Source of the DNA: Lasioglossum baleicum | Lineage: Eukaryota > Arthropoda > Insecta > Hymenoptera > Halictidae | Assembly (NCBI RefSeq): GCF_051020765.1 | Contig: NC_134930.1 | Coordinates: forward strand, 8,308,001-8,372,000 | Direction: 5' to 3' | Length of the DNA stretch: 64,000 nt | In this document: positions 10,891-21,949 of the stretch, piece after piece | How the letters are laid out: the number at the start of each line of letters is the position of its first letter | How positions within the stretch are numbered: the first letter of the stretch is position 1 | Made by a program: the position numbers and the translations under genes | Notes under the pieces: model-generated | The model's input: only the letters and a program-made list of their open reading frames with translations | What the model was told of the DNA's origin: nothing | Database searches by the model: none

Positions 10891-11750
10891 CTGTACGTGT
10901 TGATTTTTTTACAAAAACATTACCTGTCTTATAGTTTTGTCGCAGTTAATAAAAGGTAAGTTGGTGTTACTTTCAAATTCTTAGAAATACTAACGAAAAC
11001 ACTACGTTAAACGACGTCTCCAGAAGTAACTAATAACACTCTGTATGAAAGAGGATGAAGTTCTTTCATATAACACATAATTATTTCGTTTTAAGTGATG
11101 TCTTACAGTATTGTTGCGGACTGTATGTACGTGTGTGTGAGAGGGAGAGAGAGCATGAGTGAGACGCGGTATGATTGCAACGGAGTACGATTGAGTTACG
11201 TTCAATCGCGGATGAGCGGTGATATGACCGAGCGGCTAGTGACCGGGTGCCGGGTGGCAAGCGACCAAACGGCCGCGTGACGCGGCGGTGCGTTTAAGTG
11301 GCGGTGTGATTGAGATGCGGCATGTTTGAGGGCACGGAATGAATGGTATTAAGGGGGTAGGCTCGTTTCCGGGATGGCAAGGGTGCGGAATGCGCGTTCT
11401 CATTTCTTTCAGTAGTTAAAAGCGCTAGATAAAAGATCAATCGAGGCCGCGACCGCCCTCAAAAGTCCTATTTTACGTTTACGAGGTGTAATAGAGGCCG
11501 GGGAGCTGTGCATACATGCATTAAACCTCCCTCCACTTAAAAGAATAAAAACAGGTGCCAACAGCTGCGAAGAGCGGGCAGTTCGATAGCTTTAACCAGG
11601 GCCTTACTAAGTGAAAACAATACTTTCGACGCTATATTACAAAAAGTTTATCAGCTCGACATCATTTAGTTTCCTTGTAATAAATTAATTACAATCACCT
11701 ATTTTTGTACGATGTTATGTGGAGGAATTAAATAATAAGAGGACTAATAA
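10874..11750. other. No feature recognised
   Basis: A moderately GC-rich stretch with GAGAGGGAGAGAGAG near 11140 and CGGCGG-type words near 11280. Open frames are below 70 codons and not recognisable. Confidence 0.35.
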
Positions 11751-11751
11751 G

Positions 11752-11952
11752 TAGACTGCGGATCTTTATGCAAAATAAAAAACGTTTGCATTGATTGCAA
11801 GACATAGGAGTGAAATAAAAATTTCTTTCTTCTTTTAATTATCTGATTAAGCTGAAAGCAATACGCTGATGCCTTTAAATCTTTTTAATATGTTCACTGC
11901 TTTAAATTGTGCTTACCCATTGTTGTCATAAATGCATAAAATCCGCAGTCTA
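11752..11952. mobile_element. TAGACTGCGG MITE, copy 1
   Basis: A 201 bp element beginning TAGACTGCGGATCTTTATGC and ending GCATAAAATCCGCAGTCTA, so TIRs of about 19 bp with T-A at the edges. Copies: 26953-27158, 40624-41086 (interrupted), 53894-54094, and an end at 19806-19835. No coding capacity; superfamily not certain. Confidence 0.85.
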
Positions 11953-13610
11953 CTAATAAGGAATAATAATAAGAACATATTTTCTAAACATCAGTTTTTG
12001 GTAAATATTTTATGAATTGTATACGCTATAAATTACAAAAGATTCGCAATCTACCGATGGGGGTCATAATAATAAAAAAAATGAATGTACTTTATGGAAT
12101 TACTATGTTTTTGAGTTGCATTCATAATGGATAAAACTGAGCTTTCAGAAAATGTACGATTTACCAAGCTGGTATAGTAAACGACCAGAGACCAACATTT
12201 CACTTCTTTTATCGGTTTTATTACTTTCAAGTAAACGGGATTGTATTTTCGATTTCCGACATGTAAGGTAAACGGTTACGTGGGCAGGTTGATACCAGAA
12301 ATGGGACACCATCGCGAAGAGCTACTAATTAATTACGTAAATAGCTGAGCAACATAATTACCTGGTGAAACTCCTCTAATTATATTATCTACGTTCAGCG
12401 GTGTGCTCGATATTATCGCGTACTGGTTCGCAACACTATCAGTACGATAATGAATTCCATCGTCTTATCGACGCCATCGTGCTCCCTAATTATTTATCGC
12501 AGCAGCGGTAACTTGAAAATTTCGAAATACGCACCACGAATTATGGCAGTGCCGCACGCTGCCGTGGAAAGCAGTACGAATCAATTAAAAGTTACGAGTG
12601 CGTGCTAAATCGGATGTTTCTCTTAATGAAGCAATTTTGTTCCAGCGTCATAAAATCCCATCAAAACGTTGCAACGTGTGGACCGTGTTTTTAACGCAGA
12701 TCAGAGCAACAACCCCCTTCACCACGTGGCTATTATTATATTGACGGCCGGCTTTAACTTTCTGTTATCCCTCTTTTGACTGCTATTCCATGCCGGTCCG
12801 AATAAATACGCAAAACGACCCCGATGAACTCGCGCGAGATCGCAACACGGGCAAAACGAACTTACAGGATGAAATGTTTGCTGATTATTATTTGAATCCG
12901 TTTATACTGAGAATTAAAGTGATTATGATCGAGTAATCGAATGGTAGGTCGCCAACAAGGGAAAATCCGACAATTTATCGCTCCCGCGCAGCCTCTCGGA
13001 TGATGAATAATACATTGGTCGATCGCGAAAAAATAACGGTACTCAAGAAAATTCGACGCAGGCGAAATGGCCATTGTAAATGTTCGTTGAAGTGTCAGTA
13101 ATTAAAATATGTACGTATGTATTATACTTTATAGTACAACGCCGCGCCGCTTTGCAATGAAGCCTGCAGTACAAGAGAAAACCTCCGCAATACACAATTT
13201 TTAATAGACATCATTTGTATTCACGTGTTACTAACCATGTAAAATGACCATAAAAATAGAGTGGAACAGAACCTAGATCACATTTACAAGAACATATACA
13301 TACATATACACAATGTCATACATATAGACGTATAATGAATTCAAATGTGCCACCAAACCAAATTGATTTTTCTTCATACTATTCGATAGTCCCCCAAAGG
13401 AAACCCTCTGTGGCAAGTTTCAAGTCGGTACCCCTACCACAAGGGTAGTTACAGGGTGAGCACTGTTTATTGGATTACACTATTTATTGTATTACTCTAT
13501 TTCTTCTGTTTTGCTTGACAAAAAATTGCAAAAAAATCATGCATATTCTACCTGATAACAGCGATCACACACACACACGACTGTGAATTTTTCGCTTTCT
13601 GCTAACTCTT
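11953..13610. other. No feature recognised
   Basis: Intergenic-type DNA. The region 12300-13080 is somewhat richer in unique-looking sequence and could hold control elements, but nothing specific can be named. A short CA run lies at about 13566-13580. Confidence 0.35.
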
Positions 13611-13615
13611 CATTA

Positions 13616-13795
13616 TACACTCCTCTTTAAGAATTGAGGGATCACTTGTGCGAACCCGACAAATTGGTCCCACTTTACGTGATCATAACTGCGTCAAAAA
13701 TTGCCGTGTGGATATCGTTAAACAATGGTTTGAAAGCCTGAAACCCCTAGTTTCAGATGCTCTGTTTCAAATTGTTGCCATGTTGGTTTTTTACA
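13616..13795. mobile_element. TACACTCCTC MITE (family H), left end
   Basis: It starts TACACTCCTC and continues GGGATCACTTGTGCGAACCC, then TTTACGTGATCATAACTGCG, as in the complete copy at 31468-31735. It then runs into the large inverted repeat at 13770 instead of its own right end. Confidence 0.75.
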
Positions 13796-14990
13796 AAGTT
13801 ATAGCGAGATGAAGACAACATTGACGGTTAACAAAAATTTTGTGCAACTTTGGAACATCACACGGGGAGCAAGAAATTTTTTTGATAAATCGCGTTAATA
13901 TCATTTGGAAGGGCTATCTTTCCTGTGTAAATTGTGTGGTTGTTGAATATTGTGCGATTTTTTTTATTCGAGTTATTCAACATTGAAGTAAATGTTGGCT
14001 TTTTAACTTTAACTGGCTCCAGAAAGCGAAAAAGTTATCGTAGAATCTTGTGCAAAAAGGCAATAGAAAGAGCGTTTCTTTCTCTTCAAGGCACTCCTTT
14101 TGCTTTTTCAACCAGGTGTTTCCGAAAATATGCTTAAAAAATGCACAATTTCCATTTTTCCTCTAACTCGCTGTATCTCGGCGAGAAATGATCCATCCGT
14201 CGGATTGAAGCAGAGATTCTGCCGATTCGATTGAGTGCCCCATGAACTCGCTGCGACAATTTTTTATCTATGGCAGCTGTGTTTGAAGTTAGTGCTTCGC
14301 ACAAAATTAGCGCGCCACGTACAGCGGCTGCCTGACATCTCTGAATACGCTACTGCCGCACTGGCCCACACTGGAAAATTTGGACCAAACTCGATTCAAA
14401 ATCAAAGAACTTTCGATAGAAATGAGGTAGAGCGATGAAATTTCTTTTAAATTAAAGCTGAAACTTTGCAGAATATGGGAAAAATAGGGAGATTATGGTA
14501 CGAACGTTTTTTAACGTTGGGAAAATTCGTTAAACATGTAGAATTTCAACAAAATGTGGTTTCTCCAGTACCACGCGCGGAAATTTTTTTTAACATGCTA
14601 TATATCTTTTCCCATAGATTTTATCACGCTGTTTCAAATCTGTTCAACGAAAAAATTATTACATTAGTTTTGTTCACTAAAATCGATTTCTTGCAAAATC
14701 CTGAGGTCGTAGACAAATTATGAGACCAGATTTGAAATCAGCGTGAAGAAATTCAATTGTTTCTTCAATGTTGAATAACTCGAATAAAAAAAATCGCACA
14801 ATATTAAACAACCTCACAATTTACACAGGAAATATAGCCCTTCCATATGATATTAACGCGATTTGTCAAAAAAATTTGTTGCTCCCCGTGGGATGTTACA
14901 AAGTTGCACAAAATTTTTGTTAACCGTCAATGTTGTCTTCATCTCGCTATAACTTTGTAAAAAACCAACATAGCAACAATTCTGCTTCAA
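13770..14990. repeat. Large inverted repeat with a Transib-type MITE fragment in the loop
   Basis: Left arm 13770-13990 (AATTGTTGCCATGTTGG to AATATTGTGCGATTTTTTT and TTATTCAACATTGAAG) is mirrored by the right arm at about 14755-14985. The 770 bp loop holds a fragment of the CACAGTG family (14367-14750). The arms are about 220 bp and well conserved, so the structure is fairly young or maintained. Confidence 0.8.
14367..14750. mobile_element. Transib-type MITE (family F), degraded copy
   Basis: It starts CACACTGGAAAATTTGG and continues with AAGAACTTTCGATAGAAATG and CGATGAAATTTCTTTTAAAT as in the complete copy at 50002-50508, then with AATCCTGAGGTCGTAGACAA. The right terminal block is missing. 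Confidence 0.7.
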
Positions 14991-16510
14991 TCAAAATCAA
15001 GGGAATTTACAATTTGTATAATATTATTTAATGATCCCAAATCTTCTTGGTTGCTAAATCACATACTTTTTTCAATGTATATTTTTATTGTATACAGAGT
15101 ATTGACGCTAACATTAACCAGCGTTTTTCTTGCAAATAGTAAACAATGAAAGAGGAAGTTTTCCTGTTTTTTGCAAGCAATGTAATGGCATCTGTAATTT
15201 CTTTTGACCTGCATTATTTTTTTAGAGATGAAGGTGACCTGCAATTTTTTAAATGGAATTCTATATAGAAATTAGTTTGTTATCGGCGCACAGGTTCGAT
15301 CCAAAATCAAAACAAAGCAATTTTGAATATTGTACTGAGTGTTTCACAAGCTCAATAGTAACCACAAAATAATTTTTTTCACCGTACTTGCTATGTGTAA
15401 ATTGTTTATAAGTGTATTTTGCAACTGAATTCTATATACTTCTTTATATCATACGTGAAAATGTGAGCCAAACTAAATTTCAAGGTCACGCAAGATCATA
15501 AATGGAGGTGCTGGGATAAAATTAAAAATCGTCAAGAATTTTTTCAAAAGTATTTGAAAAAGCGTAGAACGACGCACTAGTGATTTCGGTCCGAATCAAA
15601 ATGGAGGACCTCCGTCACAGGAAGTTTATTCAAAGTATTTTCTGAAATATTCCCCACTTCATCCCCCGAGAATCTCATTCGCCCTAACCCCAAGGTCTAT
15701 GCCCGTGAATGAAGAGGGATAAAGGCACTACTCCGTCGAAAGTACCGAAATTATACGACCGCTGAAAAATCAGGGATTTCTGGGTTAGGCGATACGGGCC
15801 GAGGAAAAATTGGAAATTTCACTGGAACTTAACTCAAAGGGATTCGCCTGCGTAATGGACTACCTATTAAGGATTAAATTCGCCGGTGAGTCTGTTTACC
15901 CCCCGGAAATATCGGTGACTATCGATATTGGCGTTTCCTCGGCTCAGATTCCGCCCGGAAGAACAGACCCCGAGAATTGAGAAAGTTTCTTAGGTAGGAC
16001 TCGAACGATATCACAGCGTGAAAAGCCGAGAGAAACCGAGAAATCAGCGAGGTTGTCCGCTGAATTCATCGATCGCTCGATTACGCTGTAAGAAAAACAA
16101 TAATGCTGATCTTCTGCAATTGATTACGTGATTACCGTTCTTGATATTCATATTCCTTAATTTCTTAGTTTTCGAAAAATATACGAAGAAAAAGTTAAAT
16201 TTTTCAATTTGTGAATTTTTCTACTTTTTTCTACACTTCCAAAAATCCAACAATTTACAAGTTGCGGTCGATTATGTTTAAATTTACGTTGTGTAGGGTT
16301 GCTTGTAAATAAATCTCTTTGGCCAAATATTTATATGTAAACTGAATATAAAACTTTAACATGAAAACTATTGCAATGGTATATAAATTAAATATAAACA
16401 GGAACATTTTTATTGTTCAAATAAAATAATTAATTATTTCACCTCGAGAAGAGGTTATTTAAGAGGTTATTGAAATAAATTATTAAATTTAGTTATGTTA
16501 ATTTTTGTAG
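14991..16510. other. No feature recognised
   Basis: AT-rich at first, then a more balanced segment at 15600-16080 with no repeat or domain that I recognise. Confidence 0.35.
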
Positions 16511-16512
16511 CC

Positions 16513-16514
<2 letters not shown>

Positions 16515-16546
<32 letters not shown>
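16515..16546. repeat. (GA)n microsatellite
   Basis: About 16 uninterrupted GA dinucleotides. Confidence 0.95.
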
Positions 16547-16548
<2 letters not shown>

Positions 16549-17640
16549 AAGTTTAGCCGCAATTGCGTTTAGAATTTAGTACACAGAATAAATAGAATTT
16601 TGGAGGGTACAAATTATTTGATCAAATATATTATTAGAATTTCAATTGAAAATTCTTTTCCATAAAATGAAATTTCATTTAATTACATTTTCTTGAATCT
16701 TAGCTATCAAAACGACAATTTGCATAAATATTCACAGTAATACCTAACACACATTACATTCGAGATCATTTTCGCACTGTTAAAGTCGTTAAATTTTCTC
16801 GTGTATTAATAAATGGATGTTGAATAACTATTTTACGAAAATATTTCTATGTACGTCAAACATACAAATATCACGTGTTTATTTGGTAGGATACTATGGT
16901 TCGTTCTTTGAATAGGGCAAATAATGGCTATTAGTTACACTAGATTTGTTCAGAGATATGAGCTCCGCAAACGCGGTGTAGTTGGCTCATAAGTTAAAGC
17001 TATCGATTATTATCACTTCCTATTACCATCTAGGCTGCATCTGAAACGTAAACTGGAACCGTTCAGATTTGATGGCTTACCGATCGCGTTACTACTTCCA
17101 CCCTGTGTCTATACGGCCTCCATTATACCCCATTCGCATCGGCAATTAGTGCCATCAAGTTCGAGTCCGGAAACACGATTCCTATCTTACTTGATAAATC
17201 ATTGATTATAAGCTTGTTTGTTTCGTTGGCGCTAAAATCAGGTCCACTAGTTTCGGGACTGTTTCTGAAACTGCTTACTACCACTGATCTTATCGGTATG
17301 TCAGCCTAAATGTAATACCATTTAGTGTATTGACCAGATTTCCTACCTGCAGAAGATATAATATGTATAAACCCCTATAATAAAATATTATTTATTTATT
17401 ATTTTACATACTTCAGTTTTTAAACCTCTGTTTAAAATGTTAGATTTTTCCAAAAGTTTCTTTCACAATGTGTACAGTTATATGTATTGTTAAATAACGC
17501 GAGCGTTTTATTACTTGCTAAGCTTCCTTTTACATAGGCAGCCACGCAGTTCGCGTGTTTAAAAAATTACTTTGAATTTGCATTGTCTCCATTAATTGAA
17601 GAGGATTTTAGGATATATAGTGGATATTAGGAAAACCTAA
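16547..17640. other. AT-rich DNA, no feature recognised
   Basis: No shared repeat, no open frame of note. Confidence 0.35.
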
Positions 17641-17647
17641 TAATTGT

Positions 17648-17830
17648 ACAGGGTGAGCCTCCTAACATTTGCACCTCAAATATCTGTTGTTTTGAAAGAT
17701 ATTATTAAAGATACACTTTACAGACAAGGTGAATGGTTCACTGTTGGCACACGATGCCATCAAAATATTTCTTTTTTAGAAATCTCAAGGTCACACCTCC
17801 ATTTTTTTTAAACGGGACCACCCTTTTTTA
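17648..17830 (+). mobile_element. End of a CAGGGTG-type (DUF4817-like) element
   Basis: TACAGGGTGAGCCTCCTAAC with the later words TCTCAAGGTCACACC and AAACGGGACCACCC looks like the terminal non-coding region of Tc/mariner-type elements with CAGGGTG ends. No transposase and no second end were found, so this is an assignment by resemblance. Confidence 0.4.
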
Positions 17831-17865
17831 AACACCTACGGGAACAGTCCCTTTCATTAACAAGT

Positions 17866-18101
17866 AACACATTACCGGTGATTATTGCATAATTCTGAAA
17901 AATTTATGGTACATGGATAAACACTTTTTAATGACACCTAGAATAGCAACAATAATTTTCATTGTGAACTAATAAGACATCCTCAATAACGTCATTTAAC
18001 AGTTTCATTTAAGATTGTAAAAGAAAATTTCTATGCTTTCTTTCGGTACAGCACAATTATTGAAAATCCTATTAATAGGCTTCCGGTAGGTAAAGTGTTA
18101 A
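17866..18101 (-). repeat. Dispersed repeat B, unoccupied copy
   Basis: Reverse complement of 8258-8445 joined to 9399-9455. The junction reads GGTACATGG here with a single TA at 17910-17911, where the 8.4 kb copy has the 953 bp mariner between two TAs. Confidence 0.85.
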
Positions 18102-18339
18102 GTGACTATAATTACTCAAGGTCCTTCAAGGTCACATTGAAATTTTCTGAGTTTGCCTCTTAATAATTTATAAAATATATAACAAAAGATGGTAAAACTA
18201 GTAATAGCATAGCAATTTTGCCTACAAATCTTTAAAAAAATACAAGATGTCCAAGGTGTACAAGATGTTTGGTTACATTGTGTACCATTCACTACTTCTG
18301 TACAATCTGGCGAAAGAATATATTGACATTTTCCCAGAA

Positions 18340-19010
18340 TTAGAACTGTAATTTTTGATCCAGTGACTTTTTCGGATTTACCTCGAGGAACCCGTATTTC
18401 CGAGAAGAGTGACAAAAGCTCCATCGAGTCATCCGAATTTCTCCCTGATCCAGTTCCCGGAGAACTTCTCTAATCTTCCCGATAACACATCCAGGGGTAG
18501 CGACAGGCGGGCCGGGAAAGATAAACGATTTGTCGGACGCAAACAATCCAATAACCTCATTACTGCACGGTTCCTCGTCAAGCAGTTTACTCGGCAAAAA
18601 TGTCGGTAAGGCGAACAGTGTCTGGGAGCCGGACGTTCTCGCAAACATCTTCGGCGGCTATTGTTTTCTTTTTTTTTACGAATCGGCTTACGCCGGACAA
18701 ACACGACCCGCTCGGTTCCGCGTCGAGAGACAAGCAAACAAATTACTCTTCCTCTCGACGCTTACGCGGAGCAGGACCGTCCCGTGAAGCTCCGGCGACC
18801 GCTCAGCTGCTTTTCCGTCCGTTTCCCATGAATTTCATCAATCTTCCTCAAACACAGCGACGAATTAGAGAGATTAGAGTCCACCCTAGAACATCGAGTC
18901 GGAAACGATCGATCAAACAATCCTACCGGCGCGGCGCAGAGCGGCGGCGCTTTCACGCGATATTCTCCTTCCAGAATTCCTGCTCCCGTATTGCGTAACA
19001 CGTGCTCAGT
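18340..19010. other. GC-rich island next to a candidate exon
   Basis: CpG-rich, with several overlapping frames of 66-132 codons on both strands, none recognisable. If the minus-strand exon at 19014 is real, this would be its 3' untranslated or downstream region. Confidence 0.3.
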
Positions 19011-19013
19011 ACC

Positions 19014-19259
19014 CTAACTCCACTGACTTATCAATTCTTCATCTTCGTTTTCTCCGAAAGAGTCTAACGTGCTCTCAGATCGAGCAGCTTCTAAACGTCG
19101 CCGGTCCGTGCTCTCACGCCTGGAAGCTAAATCCGAACGGTGAATTTCTCCCGACGATGGAAGATCACAGGTTGATGTACTGGTAATTGATTGCTCCGGT
19201 TCACCTTCATGATGGATATAGGAGAAAACGAGTTCCCGAGACTCTAGAACTTCATTGAT
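19014..19259 (-). CDS. Candidate terminal exon of an unidentified gene
   Basis: The minus strand is open over a protein-like stretch ending LEAARSESTLDSFGENEDEE then LISQWS and a TAG stop at 19014-19016. It has serine and arginine-rich parts (SRRESTDRRRLEAARSES) followed by an acidic tail, more like a real regulated C-terminus than random frame. A pyrimidine-containing stretch and CAG at 19260-19262 (minus strand), just before ATCAATGAAGTT, could be a splice acceptor in phase 0. I do not recognise the protein. No upstream exon could be linked, and the open frame continues to 19439 without a clear start. It may be chance in GC-rich DNA. Confidence 0.25.
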   Translation of the reverse strand: MNEVLESRELVFSYIHHEGEPEQSITSTSTCDLPSSGEIHRSDLASRRESTDRRRLEAARSESTLDSFGENEDEELISQWS

Positions 19260-19385
19260 CTGTCTCGATGTTATATTGATGAGCCGCGGAACAAGGAAAC
19301 GCGATGAAACACGCATCATCTCATTGAAGTTTGTTCCTGAGTTCGGTTTGCTGGGAAGTAATAATTTTTTGAGTGTACAGTGTTC

Positions 19386-19480
19386 CTTCGCATGGTGTGA
19401 CTTTCGTCTGTACGGATAATGTAACAATTTTATCCCCACTGCTAGGAGGTTCCCCCTTGGACGGTCGGTCGCACTACATA
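19386..19480 (+). repeat. Dispersed repeat C, copy 2
   Basis: Matches 7662-7757 (GTGACTTTCG, TATCCCCACT, GGTTCCCCCTTGGACGGTCG). The YADD-like reading of copy 1 becomes CTDN here. Confidence 0.6.
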
Positions 19481-19584
19481 TGTAGTTATACGATCCGAGG
19501 TCGCATATCGGTAAGGCAACACTAATGCAATGATGAAACTCTATTACTTTTAGTTATTTCGTTACGAAACCTCTACCAACGGAT

Positions 19585-19655
19585 TGGTGATTTTTGTCTG
19601 ATTAAAACGAGACCAAGCACGATAGACTGGTGATTGTATTTAATTGTTTAGAAAG
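19585..19655 (-). repeat. Fragment of the TACAGTAAA element family
   Basis: TGTCTGATTAAAACGAGACC and AAGCACGATAGACTGG correspond to TTTCTGATTAAAATTACACC and AAACACGATATAATTTC in the copy at 2541. No ends are preserved. Confidence 0.55.
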
Positions 19656-19805
19656 AAAGAGACGTACAGAGTCGTAACAGCCGACATAGATTAAAAGTTC
19701 AGCGGTCAAATTTCGCTTCCAGGACTGGGATAGTGAGCTGTTAATGATTCGAATTCGCTTCTTGGACTCGGATAGTGATATAATTGTGTTAACATGCATC
19801 CACTT

Positions 19806-19835
19806 TTGTCATAAATGCATATAATCCGCAGTCTA
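19806..19835. repeat. End of a TAGACTGCGG MITE
   Basis: GTCATAAATGCATATAATCC then GCAGTCTA is the right end of the family; it abuts the palindrome that follows. Confidence 0.65.
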
Positions 19836-19881
19836 ATTACACTGTCCAACAGCCAAAAAGGATTTCGATTCTCACTATGCA

Positions 19882-20722
19882 ATTCTTATAGAGTTTTTTG
19901 CGCTGATTCCGAATCTGTCCTTAATTTTTCTCCTTGATGCACAGTATTTGAGAAATTTGGGTTTGAAAAAATGACATATTATTCAACTTTGAACAAATAT
20001 TGTGATGTTACTATAAAAGATATTGATCTTTATAGCAAAGGATTCCTTAGAATTTCCAGAACACAGTGATATCCAATATTAATACATTATGATTGTTTAA
20101 AAATGTTTAGACGATCATTAAAGATGGAGAGACACCGCTTTTGCCTCAATTGTTGAGGATATTTTTCAGTTTATCTTTAAAAAAATGGTCCGGCGTAAAA
20201 TGTAACTGTATCACGCGATAGAGTAGACTTTTATCTTGAGAAACCACGAACAACCGTACTAATGGCGAGCGCCACTGGCGGCAACTCATACCGGGCGAAG
20301 ATATTTTGCTTTTTGATTCGAAAAAACGTTGATGTTGCAAACTTTAAAGGGTGGTTTCTCAAGATAAAAGTCTGCTCTATCGCGTGAGACAGTTAGATTT
20401 TACGGCGGACCCTTATTTTTTAAAATAAACTGAAAAATATCCTCAACAATTGAGGCAAAAGTGGTGTCTCTCTATCTTTAACGATTGTTTAAACATGTTT
20501 AAACATTCATAATGTATTAATATTGGATATCACTGTATTCGGGAAAGTCTACAGAATCTTTTGCTGCAAAGAACAATCCAATATCTTTTATAATAACATC
20601 ACAATATTTGTTTAAAGTTGAAAACATGTTTCTTTTCAAAATCAAGTTTCTCAAAAACTGTGCGTCTAGGAGAAAAATTAAGGGCAGATTCGGAATCAGC
20701 GCAAAAAGCTCTATAAGAATCA
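19882..20722. repeat. 0.84 kb near-perfect palindrome (family M)
   Basis: Left arm 19882-20248 and right arm 20351-20722 are reverse complements with scattered mismatches. Examples: GATTCCGAATCTGTCCTTAA near the left edge against its inverted match at about 20690, and AGACTTTTATCTTGAGAAAC against GTTTCTCAAGATAAAAGTC. The 102 bp loop is the conserved core of repeat D (CTAATGGCGAGCGCCACTGG). A single-arm copy is at 27772-28040. No coding capacity. Confidence 0.9.
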
Positions 20723-21030
20723 CCCAACAGTAATTGTTGAACAAATTTGGTGATGGGCAATGGTAATCGAATCGGAAACTTTCTTCCAGCTGATCTATTA
20801 TATTAATTGGGAACTTTTTTCCGTGTAACATTTTGTTTATTTTCTCGTTTCTTTGTTATAATAAATGTAAGCTTATGTTTTTTGTTGTTTTTCATTCTTC
20901 AATTAGCCCCTTTTCATTTCCCATCAGTTTTAACTCCATAAAGTAATATTTTATACTTCGAAGTTGTGAATGTTTTCTCTAAAATCCGCATCAATGCCTC
21001 CGATCGGAAACATTCTGCCAGGGGTTGTAG
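20249..21030. repeat. Repeat D, interrupted copy
   Basis: The core at 20249-20440 and the tail at 20790-21030 (AGCTGATCTATTA, TTTGTTTATTTTCTCGTTTC, ATCGGAAACATTCTGCCAGG) are contiguous at 4566-5105. Here the palindrome's right arm separates them. Confidence 0.75.
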
Positions 21031-21068
21031 TCAGATCAGGGGAATTGACTAGAATTGAGGGAAAAAAG

Positions 21069-21941
21069 TTACCCTCTTTCTACTAGTATTGTCCGTCCGC
21101 CGAGAGTTGGCACGAGAAACTCGTTGGTACCACGTCACGCTCCTACTACGCGCTACACGTCTTCCGCGATTGGCCGAATCGCTTGACGAAGGCAGCAAAC
21201 GAGCGTCGTAAGTGTGACTGCAACAGAGCGATGTGGCGACGCCAGCTCAGAACATTGGCGTAACCCTCCTTCCATGATCAGAGTGGCGGATCTAACGATA
21301 AGCGGACTAAGCGGCCGCGTGGGGCCCTGGAATACCATAGGGCCCCGAATTTTAAATAAATAAATTTATTACATTTAATGTGCAACACACGGTATGAAAT
21401 TTTTCATTACTTTTCTTTTTTAATAAGTTTGTGAGAGTTTTCTTGCACCTTTTATTTCTAACTTGAGTTTGAGGGCCCCAAAAAAAATATTCTCATAACG
21501 CGTCTGACTTGTTATTATAAGGTAAAAGACTAAGAATATGATATAAAATATACGTGACATTTACATTTTATTAATGCAGTACGACCCCAGTCTTCGCGGT
21601 TAGTGAATCAGAGAATATTATGTGCCCCCCGTTGTTTACGCGGATTCTACTTATTTACGTCTATGTTGACCGGTCACGCCCAACGCCGAAGCATAAGAGT
21701 GGGGTCGGCAGCCTTGCATCAAGAGTGGGGACTCGGCGAGTCCCCCTGCACCCCACTGACGAGATTCTGTGCCAACTCTGGGCGGACGGACAATACCGGA
21801 TTAGCGACGTGACATTGTGGCACATGCACGCCACAGACGGAACGTGTCACGTGACCGGATCGTGATGGAAGCGTGGGGGAATAGCGTCGTAGAACGGAAA
21901 GGTAGAGTGAGGACATAACTCTTAATCTCTGACGACTCTGG
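21069..21941 (+). repeat. Dispersed repeat A, occupied copy
   Basis: The flanks 21069-21088 (ACCCTCTTTCTACTAGTA) and 21794-21941 (GGATTAGCGACGTGACATTG, CGTGTCACGTGACCGG, GAAGCGTGGGGGAATAGCGT) join to give the uninterrupted sequence seen at 2140-2302. Confidence 0.85.
21089..21793. mobile_element. 705 bp TTGTCCG inverted-repeat element with TA duplication
   Basis: The ends are TTGTCCGTCCGCCGAGAGTT and, inverted, TTGTCCGTCCGCCCAGAGTT, continuing GGCAC: TIRs of about 25 bp with one mismatch. It sits between TA at 21087-21088 and TA at 21794-21795. Repeat A at 2.16 kb shows the empty site with one TA. An internal part is present inverted at 42057-42240, where about 390 bp (21265-21655, including GTGGGGCCC and AGGGCCCC blocks) is absent. 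No coding capacity; TA target suggests the Tc1/mariner superfamily. Confidence 0.9.
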
Positions 21942-21949
21942 GCCCGTGC

